From Alcaligenaceae bacterium (GTDB taxonomy: Bacteria; Pseudomonadota; Gammaproteobacteria; Burkholderiales; Burkholderiaceae_B): a stretch of 42,288 bases of DNA. Shown one piece after another: positions 27,862-36,926 of the stretch. Positions within the stretch are counted from its first letter, which is position 1; the number at the start of each line of letters is the position of its first letter. Made by a program: the position numbers and the translations under genes. The stretch covers positions 1 to 42,288 of the forward strand of contig JAAYGT010000010.1 in assembly GCA_012727555.1 (NCBI GenBank), written 5' to 3'. Below the pieces are notes generated by a model. The model did no database searches. It was not told the origin of the DNA and saw only the letters and a program-made list of their open reading frames with translations.

Positions 27862-30577
27862 GAAAAAAACCTTGTTGCTTGTTGATGGATCCAGCTATTT
27901 GTACCGGGCTTACCATGCCATGCCCGACCTTCGCAATGCCCGCGGGGAACCTACTGGTGCGTTATATGGTGTCATAGCCATGTTGCGGAAATTGCAGCAA
28001 GACTACAAAGCCGATTATGCAGCCTGTGTGTTCGATGCCCGTGGCAAAACCTTTCGTGAAGACATTTACCCGCTTTACAAGGGTAATCGGCCTTCAATGC
28101 CCGACGAGCTGGCGGCACAGATCGAACCGATTCACCAAGCGGTGCGTGCCATGGGGTGGCCTGTGCTGGCGGTACCCGGTGTTGAAGCCGATGACATCAT
28201 TGGCACACTGGCCAACAAGGCCGCAGGGCAGGGTGTTCACACCATTATTTCCACGGGCGACAAAGACCTTGCCCAACTGGTGAACCCGTTTGTGGAATTG
28301 GTTAATACCATGAACAACGAACGCCTTGATGAAGAAGGGGTCATTCGCAAATTCGGCGTCCGGCCTGACCAGATCGTATCGTACCTCATGCTTACAGGCG
28401 ATGCGGTTGACAATGTGCCTGGTGTGACCAAAGTGGGGCCCAAAACGGCGGTCAAGTGGCTCACGGAATTTGGTTCTATCGAAGCCCTTCTTGATAACGC
28501 AGCCACGATCAAGGGTGTTGCAGGCAACAACCTGCGCGAGGCCATACCAAATTTTCCCATGACCCGGGAATTGCTCACCGTCAAGACCGATTGCGCCATT
28601 GACGGGTTCACCGAAGATCTTTCCGGGTTGGTGCCGCAGCCGCCCGATACGGGTCTGCTGATCACGTTGTTTGACCATTACGGTTTCAGAAGCTGGTTGC
28701 GTGAACTGACAGGTGATCCTGAACGGATTCCCGAGCAAGATAGCCGGGTCAGTGCGCAGCCCCCTGCCGTGCCAGAGCAAATCTGCTACGAAACAGTAAC
28801 CACATCGGAACACCTGCACGCCTGGATTGCGCGTATCCGGTCGGCCCCGCTGGTGGCCATTGATACCGAAACCACCTCGCTGGACCCCATGCTGGCCCGC
28901 CTGGTTGGTATTTCGCTGGCCACCGAGCCTGGTGCTGCATGCTACATTCCGCTTGCCCACCGCGGGCCGGATCTTCCCGAACAGTTGCCCATGCAGCAGG
29001 TGCTCGCGCTGCTCCAGCCCTGGCTTGAAGATCCTGCGGCAAAGAAAGTCTTGCATAATGCCAAGTACGATGCACACGTATTCCTGAATGCGGGTATCAC
29101 CCTGGCCGGCATCGAGCACGACACCATGTTGCAGGCTTATGTGCTCGAATCCCACCGACGTGTGAACATGCAGGAACTGGCCCAGCGATGGCTGGGGCGT
29201 TCCGGGGTGGCCTACGAAGACCTGTGCGGCAAGGGCGCAAAACAGATCGGTTTCGACGAGGTGGAACTCGACAAAGCGGCGCATTACGCCAGCGAGGATG
29301 CCGATTTCACGTTGCAATTGCATCAGGTGCTGCATCCGAAGATCGCGTGTGATCCGGGCCTGTTGTTCATTTATGCGCTGGAAGTGCAGGTGTCTGCCGT
29401 TCTGACGACCATCGAACGCAATGGTGTGGCAGTTGATGCGCAGGTGTTGAATCGCCAGAGCCATGAGCTGGGGGTCAAGTTGCTTGAGCTGGAACAGAAA
29501 GCCTACGAATCTGCGGGCCAGCCGTTCAACCTGAACTCGCCCAAGCAACTGGGTGAGATCCTGTTTCAACGGATGCAGTTGCCTGTGTTGCGTAAAACGG
29601 CTGGTGGGGCACCCTCAACGGACGAAGACGTTCTCACGCGTCTGGCAGCCGATTATCCGTTGCCGGCCTTGCTGCTGGAATACCGCGGGTTGGCCAAGCT
29701 GAAGTCCACCTATACCGACAAGCTGCCGCGCATGATCAACCCGGGCACCGGGCGTGTTCACACACGCTATTCTCAGGCATCGGTCATCACGGGGCGCCTG
29801 GCTTCCTCCGATCCCAACCTCCAGAACATTCCGGTACGCACCCCGGAAGGTCGCCGTGTGCGCGAGGCCTTTGTAGCTTCCGGCGGCAAAATCATATCCG
29901 CCGATTACTCCCAGATTGAACTGCGTGTCATGGCCCATGTTTCCGAAGACGACAATCTGCGGCAGGCCTTTGCCCGAGGCGATGACATTCACAAGGCGAC
30001 AGCATCCGAGATTTTTGGGGTGTCTCTGGAGCAGGTCAGTGCCGAACAGCGTCGTGCCGCCAAAGCCATCAACTTCGGGCTCATTTACGGCATGGGCGAG
30101 TTTGGTCTGGCCTCAAACCTTGGCATCACGCGTGATGCGGCCCGTTCCTATATCGACCGTTATTTTGCCCGTTATCCAGGCGTGGCTGCCTACATGGAGC
30201 AGACCAAACGCATGGCGCGCGAACTCGGTTATGTTGAAACCGTGTTTGGCCGCCGTTTGTGGTTGCCCGATCTCAAGGGGGCCAAGGGCCCGCGTCAGGC
30301 TGCTGCAGAACGCGCTGCCATCAATGCACCCATGCAGGGTACTGCGGCCGACCTCATCAAAATGGCCATGGTGGCTGTGCAGGGTTGGCTTGAGGCGCAG
30401 CGCTTGAAGGCCCAACTGGTGATGCAGGTGCACGATGAACTGGTACTTGACGTGCCCGATGTTGAGGTCGATCAGGTGACCGAAGCGTTGCCTGGCCTGA
30501 TGTGCGCCGTGGAGGGGTTGTCTGTGCCGCTGGTCGCCGAGGTTGGCGTGGGCTTGAACTGGGAGCAGGCCCACTGA
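27860..30577 (+). CDS. polA: DNA polymerase I
   Basis: A 905-residue DNA polymerase I for Okazaki fragment processing and repair synthesis. An N-terminal 5'-nuclease domain (1 to about 300, LLLVDGSSYLYRAYHA) is followed by a 3'-5' exonuclease domain that keeps its catalytic residues (Asp335 and Glu337 in DTETTSLD). The polymerase domain has Asp682 in ADYSQIELR, the O helix KAINFGLIYGMGEFGL, and Asp859 in VHDELVLDV. The ATG at 27860 gives the family-like start MKKTLLLVDGSS. No Shine-Dalgarno is visible, and the promoter must lie within the divergent LOG-family gene. Confidence 0.98.
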   Translation: MKKTLLLVDGSSYLYRAYHAMPDLRNARGEPTGALYGVIAMLRKLQQDYKADYAACVFDARGKTFREDIYPLYKGNRPSMPDELAAQIEPIHQAVRAMGWPVLAVPGVEADDIIGTLANKAAGQGVHTIISTGDKDLAQLVNPFVELVNTMNNERLDEEGVIRKFGVRPDQIVSYLMLTGDAVDNVPGVTKVGPKTAVKWLTEFGSIEALLDNAATIKGVAGNNLREAIPNFPMTRELLTVKTDCAIDGFTEDLSGLVPQPPDTGLLITLFDHYGFRSWLRELTGDPERIPEQDSRVSAQPPAVPEQICYETVTTSEHLHAWIARIRSAPLVAIDTETTSLDPMLARLVGISLATEPGAACYIPLAHRGPDLPEQLPMQQVLALLQPWLEDPAAKKVLHNAKYDAHVFLNAGITLAGIEHDTMLQAYVLESHRRVNMQELAQRWLGRSGVAYEDLCGKGAKQIGFDEVELDKAAHYASEDADFTLQLHQVLHPKIACDPGLLFIYALEVQVSAVLTTIERNGVAVDAQVLNRQSHELGVKLLELEQKAYESAGQPFNLNSPKQLGEILFQRMQLPVLRKTAGGAPSTDEDVLTRLAADYPLPALLLEYRGLAKLKSTYTDKLPRMINPGTGRVHTRYSQASVITGRLASSDPNLQNIPVRTPEGRRVREAFVASGGKIISADYSQIELRVMAHVSEDDNLRQAFARGDDIHKATASEIFGVSLEQVSAEQRRAAKAINFGLIYGMGEFGLASNLGITRDAARSYIDRYFARYPGVAAYMEQTKRMARELGYVETVFGRRLWLPDLKGAKGPRQAAAERAAINAPMQGTAADLIKMAMVAVQGWLEAQRLKAQLVMQVHDELVLDVPDVEVDQVTEALPGLMCAVEGLSVPLVAEVGVGLNWEQAH

Positions 30578-30632
30578 TACCTCTATGTTGTTTCATCAAG
30601 TAACTTCTGATTCTACCAAGGAGATCCAGAAA

Positions 30633-31424
30633 ATGTCTTTCTCACCTGCGACCGGCGTAGCCTCCACGGTTGTGCACACCCCGACCGATGGTCTGCGCCA
30701 CGGCATGATCGACTTGCCAACATTCGATGGCACCATTGCGGCCTACCATGCAGCGCCTGCCCAGGGCAGCAATCTTCCCGTGATTCTGGTGGTTCAGGAA
30801 ATTTTCGGATTGCACGAACATATTCAGGATGTCTGCCGCCGATTTGCGCATCAAGGGTATCTGGCGATCGCCGTGCAGTTGTACCAGCGCCAGGGTGATG
30901 CTTCGGTCTATACCGATATTCCCGCCCTCATTCATGACATCGTCTCGCGTGTGCCCGATACGCAGGTTATGGCCGATCTTGATGCCAGCGTTGCCTGGGC
31001 TGCGCGCAACGGGGGCGATCCGGAGCGTGTCGGGGTGACCGGTTTTTGCTGGGGCGGACGGATCACCTGGCTGTACGCAGCCCATAATCCGTCTTGCAAG
31101 GCGGGCGTGGCCTGGTACGGGCGTTTGGTCCAGGGCCACGGACCGGATCACGTGCGTAATCCGGTTGATGTCGCCCCTGAGCTGTTTGCACCCGTGCTGG
31201 GCTTGTACGGAGCCCTGGATACAGGGATTCCGGTTGCTGACTGCGAAGCCATGCGCCAGAAACTGGCCGCCGGTAATGCGCAGGCCAAAGTGTCTGAAAT
31301 GGTGGTGTACCCGGATTCAGGCCATGCATTCTATGCCGATTACCGGCCCAGTTACAACGCGGCCGATGCCGCCGATGCCTGGGAGCGTGCGCTGGCCTGG
31401 TTCAGCCGCTACCTGAAGGGTTAA
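30633..31424 (+). CDS. Dienelactone hydrolase family protein
   Basis: A 263-residue alpha/beta hydrolase of the dienelactone hydrolase type. The triad is Cys139 (GFCWGG), Asp196 (ALDTGIP) and His231 (DSGHAF). The segment VVQEIFGLHEHI carries the Glu seen near the active site of the family. The natural substrate is unknown; no other chlorocatechol or aromatic-pathway gene adjoins it. The frame is open from 30585, but the ATG at 30633 has AAGGAG at 9-nt spacing. It lies 55 bp after polA. Confidence 0.88.
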   Translation: MSFSPATGVASTVVHTPTDGLRHGMIDLPTFDGTIAAYHAAPAQGSNLPVILVVQEIFGLHEHIQDVCRRFAHQGYLAIAVQLYQRQGDASVYTDIPALIHDIVSRVPDTQVMADLDASVAWAARNGGDPERVGVTGFCWGGRITWLYAAHNPSCKAGVAWYGRLVQGHGPDHVRNPVDVAPELFAPVLGLYGALDTGIPVADCEAMRQKLAAGNAQAKVSEMVVYPDSGHAFYADYRPSYNAADAADAWERALAWFSRYLKG

Positions 31425-31573
31425 AGCGACCCTGTATTCAGAACGGCCCTGCCGTAAAGGTGGGCCGGTCAGGCCTGCCAGGGTATGCTGAGCCGTGAAC
31501 CGAAGCGCATTGCCCGCCAGGCACGCCCACTGACACCTTTCAGGTTGTTCAGCGGGCGTACAAGACCTGACGC

Positions 31574-32455
31574 TTAAATGGTCTGCGCAGTTTGCAAGGC
31601 GTGGATGCGTGCCTGAATAGGCGGGTGTGTTGAAAAGATGGCACTGATACCACCGCTACCTGAAATGCCCGAGGCTTCGAAGGATTTGGGCAGGTCACCG
31701 GGCTGCAGGCCGCCCAGGCGAGCCAATGCACGAATCATGGGTTCGCGTGAGCCCATCAGCGATGCGGCTCCGGCATCGGCACGGTATTCGCGCTGACGCG
31801 AAAACCAGGCCACGATGATCGAGGCCAGTACGCCAAAAATGATTTCACAGACAATAACCGTAACGTAATAGCCGATGCCGACATCACGTTCGTTCTTGAA
31901 CACGACCTTGTCGACAAAGTAGCCTACGATGCGCGCAAAAAACACCACAAACGTGTTTACCACGCCCTGGATCAGGGTGAGCGTGATCATGTCGCCGTTG
32001 GCAATGTGCGCAACCTCGTGGCCCAGTACGGCAGCCACCTCTTCTTCGGTCATGCTTTCGAGCAGGCCGGTGGAAACGGCCACCAGGGCATCGTTTTTGA
32101 AGGCCCCGGTGGCAAATGCGTTGGGCTCACCCTCGTAGATGGCGACTTCTGGGTGCCCGATACCTGCGCGATCAGCGAGCTGGTGTACGGTATCCACCAG
32201 CCAGGCCTCGCGTCGGTTGGCCGGGCGCTGGGGGTCAATGACGCGTGCCCCCGTGGATTGCTTGGCCATCCATTTGCTCATGAGCAACGAAATGATGGAG
32301 CCGGTGAAACCCACAAGCGCCGAAAAGATCAGCAATTGGGTCAGGTCAAGGCCGTTGGCCGTGAGAAAACGCCCCACGCCTAGAACGTTCATGGTGGCAC
32401 TGAGTACCACCATCACCGCAATGTTGGTGAGCAGGAAGAGTACGATTCGTTTCAT
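31574..32455 (-). CDS. htpX: Membrane zinc protease HtpX
   Basis: A 293-residue inner-membrane metalloprotease that degrades misfolded membrane proteins. Two N-terminal transmembrane helices (about 4-25 and 40-59) precede the zinc motif HEVAH (146-150), and two more hydrophobic segments follow (about 158-180 and 193-215). The later [12 protein letters not shown] segment supplies the third zinc ligand. The length equals E. coli HtpX (293). The ATG at 32455 gives the family start [11 protein letters not shown]; the frame stays open 14 codons further upstream. It is divergent from the EamA transporter gene. Confidence 0.95.
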   Translation of the reverse strand: MKRIVLFLLTNIAVMVVLSATMNVLGVGRFLTANGLDLTQLLIFSALVGFTGSIISLLMSKWMAKQSTGARVIDPQRPANRREAWLVDTVHQLADRAGIGHPEVAIYEGEPNAFATGAFKNDALVAVSTGLLESMTEEEVAAVLGHEVAHIANGDMITLTLIQGVVNTFVVFFARIVGYFVDKVVFKNERDVGIGYYVTVIVCEIIFGVLASIIVAWFSRQREYRADAGAASLMGSREPMIRALARLGGLQPGDLPKSFEASGISGSGGISAIFSTHPPIQARIHALQTAQTI

Positions 32456-32520
32456 GCTTTTGGTATCCGAATTGATGCGAGCAGGGTAATTGGACAACAG
32501 TATGTGCGGGCAGGTTCCCG

Positions 32521-32598
32521 AATTTAAAGCCGGTTCCGCAATTTAAAACGGTTTTTGTGGCGCTCATTCGTGGCTGTGCCCGGGCACAAGAGTATAGT
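32521..32598. promoter_or_regulatory. Control region between htpX and the EamA gene: palindrome and direct repeat
   Basis: A perfect 14-bp palindrome TGTGCCCGGGCACA (32575-32588) lies just before a TATAGT -10 box (32593-32598) on the plus strand, so it sits in the promoter spacer. Further toward htpX, AATTTAAA is repeated with 19-bp spacing (32521-32528 and 32540-32547), each followed by a similar CGGTT-type stretch. Both look like operator or AT-rich upstream elements for the divergent pair. Confidence 0.5.
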
Positions 32599-32641
32599 AG
32601 TGTGTTTTCTTGAATCAAATGAATTCTGGTAACTGATCACC

Positions 32642-33601
32642 ATGCAGTCTCTATGGATGTTAATGGCGAGTTTCATGTTTGCTGGCATGGGGGCTTGCAT
32701 CAAAATTGCTGCCGACCATGGCGCATCACTGGCGCATGTGGTGGTTTTTCGGGGAATTCCCTCGGTTTTGCTGATCCTGGTCTGGGCCCTGGCCACAGGC
32801 CGTAGTTTGCGTCCACTCAGCTGGAAGCTGCATGTTTATCGAAACGTTTCAGGTGTTACGGCAATGTGGATGGGCTTTTTTGCCATTTCCAGTTTGCCTC
32901 TTTCGACCGCGGTCAGCCTGAACTATACGGCGCCCCTGTTCATTGCGGGCTGGATGCTGGTGGCGGGTGGTTCACAACGTGATCCTGTGCGTTTGCTGGC
33001 CGTCATGGCGGGTTTCCTTGGGGTGGTCGCCATTTTGCGACCCAGCGTCACCGACGACCAACTCATGCCGGCTGCCGTGGGTCTGCTGGGCGGAGCCATT
33101 TCTGCGGTGGCCATGATGCAAGTGCGTCAGCTTGGGCGTTCCGGTGAGCCCGAATGGCGTACGGTCTTCATCTTTTCCTGTTTTGTCTGTCTGTCGGGTT
33201 TGGCAAGCTTCGGCGTGCTGGGCTGGCACGACATCAACCTGACCGCCTTGTTGGCACTGGTCAGTGTAGGTCTGTTCGGCCTGGTCGGGCAATTGGCCAT
33301 GACACGCGCCTTTGGGCTGGGTTCTGCCTTGCTCACCGCTGCCCTGCAGTACACCACCATTATTTTTGCGGTGTTGCTGGGTTGGATCTTCTGGAGCGAC
33401 ATGCCCGATCTCTTTGCCTGGGCCGGTATGGGTCTCATTGTGGCGTCGGGTTTGCTGTCAAGCTGGCGCACGTACTCAGAGCACCGTGTAATGCAGGGTC
33501 AGGCAGCCGTTGCCACCGCATCGGCCCCAGTGGCCCCACCCGTTTCGGGCTCGAATAGTCCTGATCCCGCTCAATCCGCTTCGGAGAACCGTAATGGCTG
33601 A
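32642..33601 (+). CDS. EamA/DMT-family transporter
   Basis: A 319-residue inner-membrane protein of the drug/metabolite transporter superfamily with about ten hydrophobic helices in two EamA repeats (about 1-130 and 145-275). The substrate cannot be read from the sequence; relatives export amino acids, purines or other metabolites. The C-terminal tail (about 285-319) is hydrophilic and Ala/Pro/Ser-rich. No strong Shine-Dalgarno precedes the ATG at 32642. The stop overlaps the sseA start by 8 bp, so the two genes are probably one operon. Confidence 0.88.
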   Translation: MQSLWMLMASFMFAGMGACIKIAADHGASLAHVVVFRGIPSVLLILVWALATGRSLRPLSWKLHVYRNVSGVTAMWMGFFAISSLPLSTAVSLNYTAPLFIAGWMLVAGGSQRDPVRLLAVMAGFLGVVAILRPSVTDDQLMPAAVGLLGGAISAVAMMQVRQLGRSGEPEWRTVFIFSCFVCLSGLASFGVLGWHDINLTALLALVSVGLFGLVGQLAMTRAFGLGSALLTAALQYTTIIFAVLLGWIFWSDMPDLFAWAGMGLIVASGLLSSWRTYSEHRVMQGQAAVATASAPVAPPVSGSNSPDPAQSASENRNG

Positions 33602-34469
33602 ACTTTTGATTGATCCTCAGGGGCTGGCGTCCCTTTTGCCTGATTCATCGTTGTTGTTGCTCGATGTTCGGTACGATCTCTTTGATCACGGTGCAGGTCC
33701 TGCTGCGTATCGGCAGGGGCATATCCCGGGGGCCGTATTCGTCGATCTGGAAGGTGTGTTGTCCGGCCAGAAGACGGGTCGCAATGGTCGTCACCCGCTG
33801 CCTGATATCGGTGCTTTTGCGCAAAGCATGGGCCACCTCGGGCTGAAATCAACAACCCGGGTTGTTGTTTACGATGCGGGCAACAGCATGGCGGCAACAC
33901 GTCTCTGGTGGATGCTGCGCTGGATTGGTCATGAAAGCGTGCGCATTCTCGATGGCGGATGGTCGGCCTGGCTGGCTGCGGGCGGTTCGCAGGTGACGCA
34001 GCCGTTGCGTTATGCCGACCCTGTTCGTGGGCTTGCCGTGTCGCAGGACTACACCCGTATTCAGCCCTGCATGCCGGCCTTTACGGTCGACTTCATCGAG
34101 CATCACCTTGATGATGCCCGGTGGCGTTTGCTGGATGCCCGTTCAGCCGAGCGCTATCGGGGTGAAACCGAGCCCATTGACCCCGTGGCAGGCCATATTC
34201 CTGGCGCATTGAACTGGCCTAACCCGCTGAATCTTGCGCCTGATTCACGCTTCAGGGCGGCTGACGAATTACGTGCCGATTATCTCAGGCTGCTTGACGG
34301 CCACCCGCCCGAATCGGTTATTCATCAGTGCGGGTCGGGTATTTCCGCTTGCCATAACCTGTTTGCCATGGAACTTGCAGGCCTGACAGGGTCAGGTCTG
34401 TATGTGGGTTCCTGGAGCGAGTGGTGCAGCGATCCGGCCAGGCCGGTCGCTGTGGGTGCGTCAGTCTGA
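33594..34469 (+). CDS. sseA: 3-mercaptopyruvate / thiosulfate sulfurtransferase
   Basis: A 291-residue two-domain rhodanese. The catalytic Cys246 lies in CGSGISA, close to the CGSG(V/I)TA loop of 3-mercaptopyruvate sulfurtransferases, so that substrate is more likely than thiosulfate. The N-terminal rhodanese domain is inactive as usual (no Cys in its loop). The ATG at 33594, inside the end of the EamA gene, has GGAG 7 nt upstream. The 3' end overlaps the convergent Rieske oxygenase gene by 9 bp. Confidence 0.9.
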   Translation: MAELLIDPQGLASLLPDSSLLLLDVRYDLFDHGAGPAAYRQGHIPGAVFVDLEGVLSGQKTGRNGRHPLPDIGAFAQSMGHLGLKSTTRVVVYDAGNSMAATRLWWMLRWIGHESVRILDGGWSAWLAAGGSQVTQPLRYADPVRGLAVSQDYTRIQPCMPAFTVDFIEHHLDDARWRLLDARSAERYRGETEPIDPVAGHIPGALNWPNPLNLAPDSRFRAADELRADYLRLLDGHPPESVIHQCGSGISACHNLFAMELAGLTGSGLYVGSWSEWCSDPARPVAVGASV

Positions 34470-35618
34470 CGCTTTCATGTGCATCATGCGTCGGTACCAC
34501 TCGTGGAAGTGTTGCATGCCATCTTCCATGGGTGACTGGTAAGGCCCGACCTCGCTGGTGCCGCGTTCCATGAGAATTTTGCGGCCAGCATCCATGCGTT
34601 CGGCGATTTCATCGTCTTCGACGGCGGTTTCCATGTAGGCAGCCCGTTGGGCTTCGACGAATTCCCGTTCAAACGCAACGATATCTTCGGGGTAGTAGAA
34701 CTCGACGATGTTCACGGTTTCCTGGGGGCTGACCGGATGCAGTGTCGATAGCACCAGAACGTGAGGATAGAGTTCGATCATGTGGGTGGGGAAATACGTG
34801 ACCCACACGGCCCCGAAGTCGGGTGCTTCACCTGATCTGTAGTTCAGCAGGCAGTTGTGCCAGGTTTTGTAGGCATCGGAGCCAGGCTGGCTGAGCGCCT
34901 TGTGTACCCCGACGCGCTGCAGGCTGAACCAGTCGGAAAATTCCCATGAAAGGTCGTCGCACGTGACAAAATGGCCCAGGCCCGGATGGAAAGGGGCAAC
35001 ATGGTAGTCTTCCAGGTAAACCTCGATGAAGGTTTTCCAGTTGTAGTTGCAACGGTGAATTTCCACGTGATCAAGCACGTAATCGGAAAAGTCGAATTCA
35101 GGCCGCTTGAACAGGGCCGACATGTCGAGCGCCGGGTTGCGCGGGCCCTCGAAGAGCAAGCCATTGCAATTGTGCAGCGGGAATTGCTGAAGATTCGAGC
35201 ACCGGGGTGTTTCGGGAAAGTGCGGGGCTCCGAGAAGCATGCCTTTCTGGTCGTAGGTCCAGCGGTGCAGCGGGCACACGATGTTGCCACCTGTTTCGCG
35301 CAGATTGCCTCTGAATGTGCCTGAATGGGTTATGTTGCCCGTTTCACCACCCAGCATGACGGCCTGGCGGTGGCGGCAGACATTCGACAGCAGCTCGATG
35401 CCATTGGAGTTACGCACCAGCACACGCCCACCCTTTTCCTGGGGAAGGGTGTGCCAGTCGCCGGTTTCGGGCACGAGTTTTTCGTGACCTACGTAAATTG
35501 AAGATTGCTTGAAAATCTGTTTTTGCTCGAGAGCAAAAACGGTGTCGTCGAAGTATGTGTCGACAGAAAGCTGCGTTTGCGCCGGTGCAAAATGCGCCTT
35601 TCGACCGAGGTCGGTCAT
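34461..35618 (-). CDS. Rieske non-heme iron oxygenase, alpha subunit
   Basis: A 385-residue ring-hydroxylating oxygenase alpha subunit. The Rieske 2Fe-2S ligands are Cys81-x-His83 and Cys115-x2-His118; the 31 residues between the pairs exceed the usual 15-18, through a Gly/Thr/Asn-rich insert near 90-112. The mononuclear iron site has the bridging Asp204 and His206/His211 in EDYHVAPFHPG. No beta subunit, ferredoxin or reductase gene is near, so electrons must come from elsewhere; the substrate is unknown. The frame is open to 35711, but the ATG at 35618 has a G-rich Shine-Dalgarno about 5 nt upstream. Confidence 0.88.
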   Translation of the reverse strand: MTDLGRKAHFAPAQTQLSVDTYFDDTVFALEQKQIFKQSSIYVGHEKLVPETGDWHTLPQEKGGRVLVRNSNGIELLSNVCRHRQAVMLGGETGNITHSGTFRGNLRETGGNIVCPLHRWTYDQKGMLLGAPHFPETPRCSNLQQFPLHNCNGLLFEGPRNPALDMSALFKRPEFDFSDYVLDHVEIHRCNYNWKTFIEVYLEDYHVAPFHPGLGHFVTCDDLSWEFSDWFSLQRVGVHKALSQPGSDAYKTWHNCLLNYRSGEAPDFGAVWVTYFPTHMIELYPHVLVLSTLHPVSPQETVNIVEFYYPEDIVAFEREFVEAQRAAYMETAVEDDEIAERMDAGRKILMERGTSEVGPYQSPMEDGMQHFHEWYRRMMHMKASD

Positions 35619-35957
35619 GGTGTTCCCCCCCCGCGATGAATGAACCAGAACACATGGGTGCCTGGTGCGAAGAAAAAAACGGACTGGCCGATGAAAAGTG
35701 GAACCGTGCATTTTACGCTATTTTTCAGCCCAGGCTTTGCGCTGGGTCATGCTTTGGGCAGTTGCCAACGGTATCTCGTACAATTCACTCTGGTTGCACC
35801 TGATCGCGTGCCACTGTCCGGCCTTACCTTACGGAAATGCGCTCATGAACGATAAACGCTTTGTCTCCCGCCAGGGCTTGCTTTTGTGCGGGTCCTTTGC
35901 ATGGTTTGCCATGTGTTCCGTTGCGCGTCACGATTCGCGCGTTGGTGAGTAACGCCC
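35619..35957. other. 339-bp gap between the Rieske gene and ispA
   Basis: This should hold promoters for both divergent units. A TACAAT -10 (35779-35784) with TTGGGC at 19-nt spacing is a weak plus-strand candidate for ispA-dxs. A 35-codon frame (35845-35952) ends 5 bp before ispA; it has no family resemblance and no good Shine-Dalgarno, so I do not call it a gene. xseB, often found just upstream of ispA, is not here. Confidence 0.5.
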
Positions 35958-36872
35958 ATGGTACGTGTTGCCGTCGATTTTCCCGCCTGGCTGACCGATC
36001 GCGCCCGCCACATTGAAACCGTGCTCGATCATTTCCTTCCTGAAGCTTCCACGCAGCCGCAACGATTGCATGAGGCCATGCGGTACGCTGTGCTGGGTGG
36101 CGGGAAACGGGTCAGGGCTGCACTGGTCTATGCCGCCGGTCAGGCCAGTTTGCAGGCCAATACCCCGGCGTCGGCCCAGCTTATGGCGCTTGATCACGCT
36201 GCGGCGGCCGTTGAGCTGATCCATGCCTATTCGCTCGTCCACGATGATCTGCCTTGCATGGATGACGATGCGCTGCGGCGCGGGCGCCCAACCGTTCACG
36301 TGCAGTACGATGAAGCGACCGCCATGCTGGCTGCCGATGCCCTGCAGCCGCTTGCCTTCGAACTGCTTGGGCGTATGCCGGTTGCGCCTGCGCTGGTTGT
36401 GCAGGCTGTTCAGCAACTGGCCCGTGCCGCCGGCAGTCTGGGGATGGTCGGTGGGCAGGCCATCGATTGCGACAGCGTGAACCGGGTTTTGGCGCCTGAC
36501 GATCTGCAGACCATGCATAAAATGAAGACAGGTGCCATGCTGGAGGCCAGCGTGGTGCTGGGCGGCATCGTGGCAGGTGCCAGTTCCACGGTGCGCCAGG
36601 GGCTGGACCGCTACGCAGCTGCCATGGGGCTGGCCTTTCAGGTTGTCGATGATATCCTTGATGTCACTGCCGACACGGCAACGCTTGGTAAAACCGCAGG
36701 TAAAGATGCTGCGGGCAACAAGCCAACCTATGTTTCCGTGCTGGGCTTGCAGCCATCGCGCCAGTTTTTGCAGCAGTTGCATCATCAGGCACGCGAGGCG
36801 CTGCTGCCTCTTGGGCCCTCGGCTGAATTGCTGGGTTGCCTTGCCGACTTTATCGTGAACAGAGACCACTGA
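35958..36872 (+). CDS. ispA: (2E,6E)-Farnesyl diphosphate synthase IspA
   Basis: A 304-residue short-chain prenyltransferase that makes farnesyl diphosphate from IPP and DMAPP for quinones and undecaprenyl phosphate. The first aspartate-rich motif DDLPCMDDDALRRGRPT starts at Asp96, and the second is QVVDDILDVTAD. GGGKRVRAALV is the usual IPP-binding N-terminal motif. The ATG at 35958 follows GTGAG at about 9-nt spacing. dxs follows after 54 bp, the common ispA-dxs order. Confidence 0.96.
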   Translation: MVRVAVDFPAWLTDRARHIETVLDHFLPEASTQPQRLHEAMRYAVLGGGKRVRAALVYAAGQASLQANTPASAQLMALDHAAAAVELIHAYSLVHDDLPCMDDDALRRGRPTVHVQYDEATAMLAADALQPLAFELLGRMPVAPALVVQAVQQLARAAGSLGMVGGQAIDCDSVNRVLAPDDLQTMHKMKTGAMLEASVVLGGIVAGASSTVRQGLDRYAAAMGLAFQVVDDILDVTADTATLGKTAGKDAAGNKPTYVSVLGLQPSRQFLQQLHHQAREALLPLGPSAELLGCLADFIVNRDH

Positions 36873-36926
36873 ACGTATCGGTCCCGGGCGTGCCGGGCCG
36901 TTAAAACAGACTACCGCCTACCGTAA

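Noticed and set aside
28094-29569. 491-codon minus-strand frame opposite polA
   Set aside because: polA is unmistakable on the plus strand; the antisense protein has no recognisable domains.
35845-35952. 35-codon frame as an xseB remnant
   Set aside because: The translation does not resemble XseB (no helical FEQALAQLE-type core) and lacks a ribosome site.
35928-36869. 313-codon minus-strand frame opposite ispA
   Set aside because: ispA is clear on the plus strand; the antisense frame shows no motifs.
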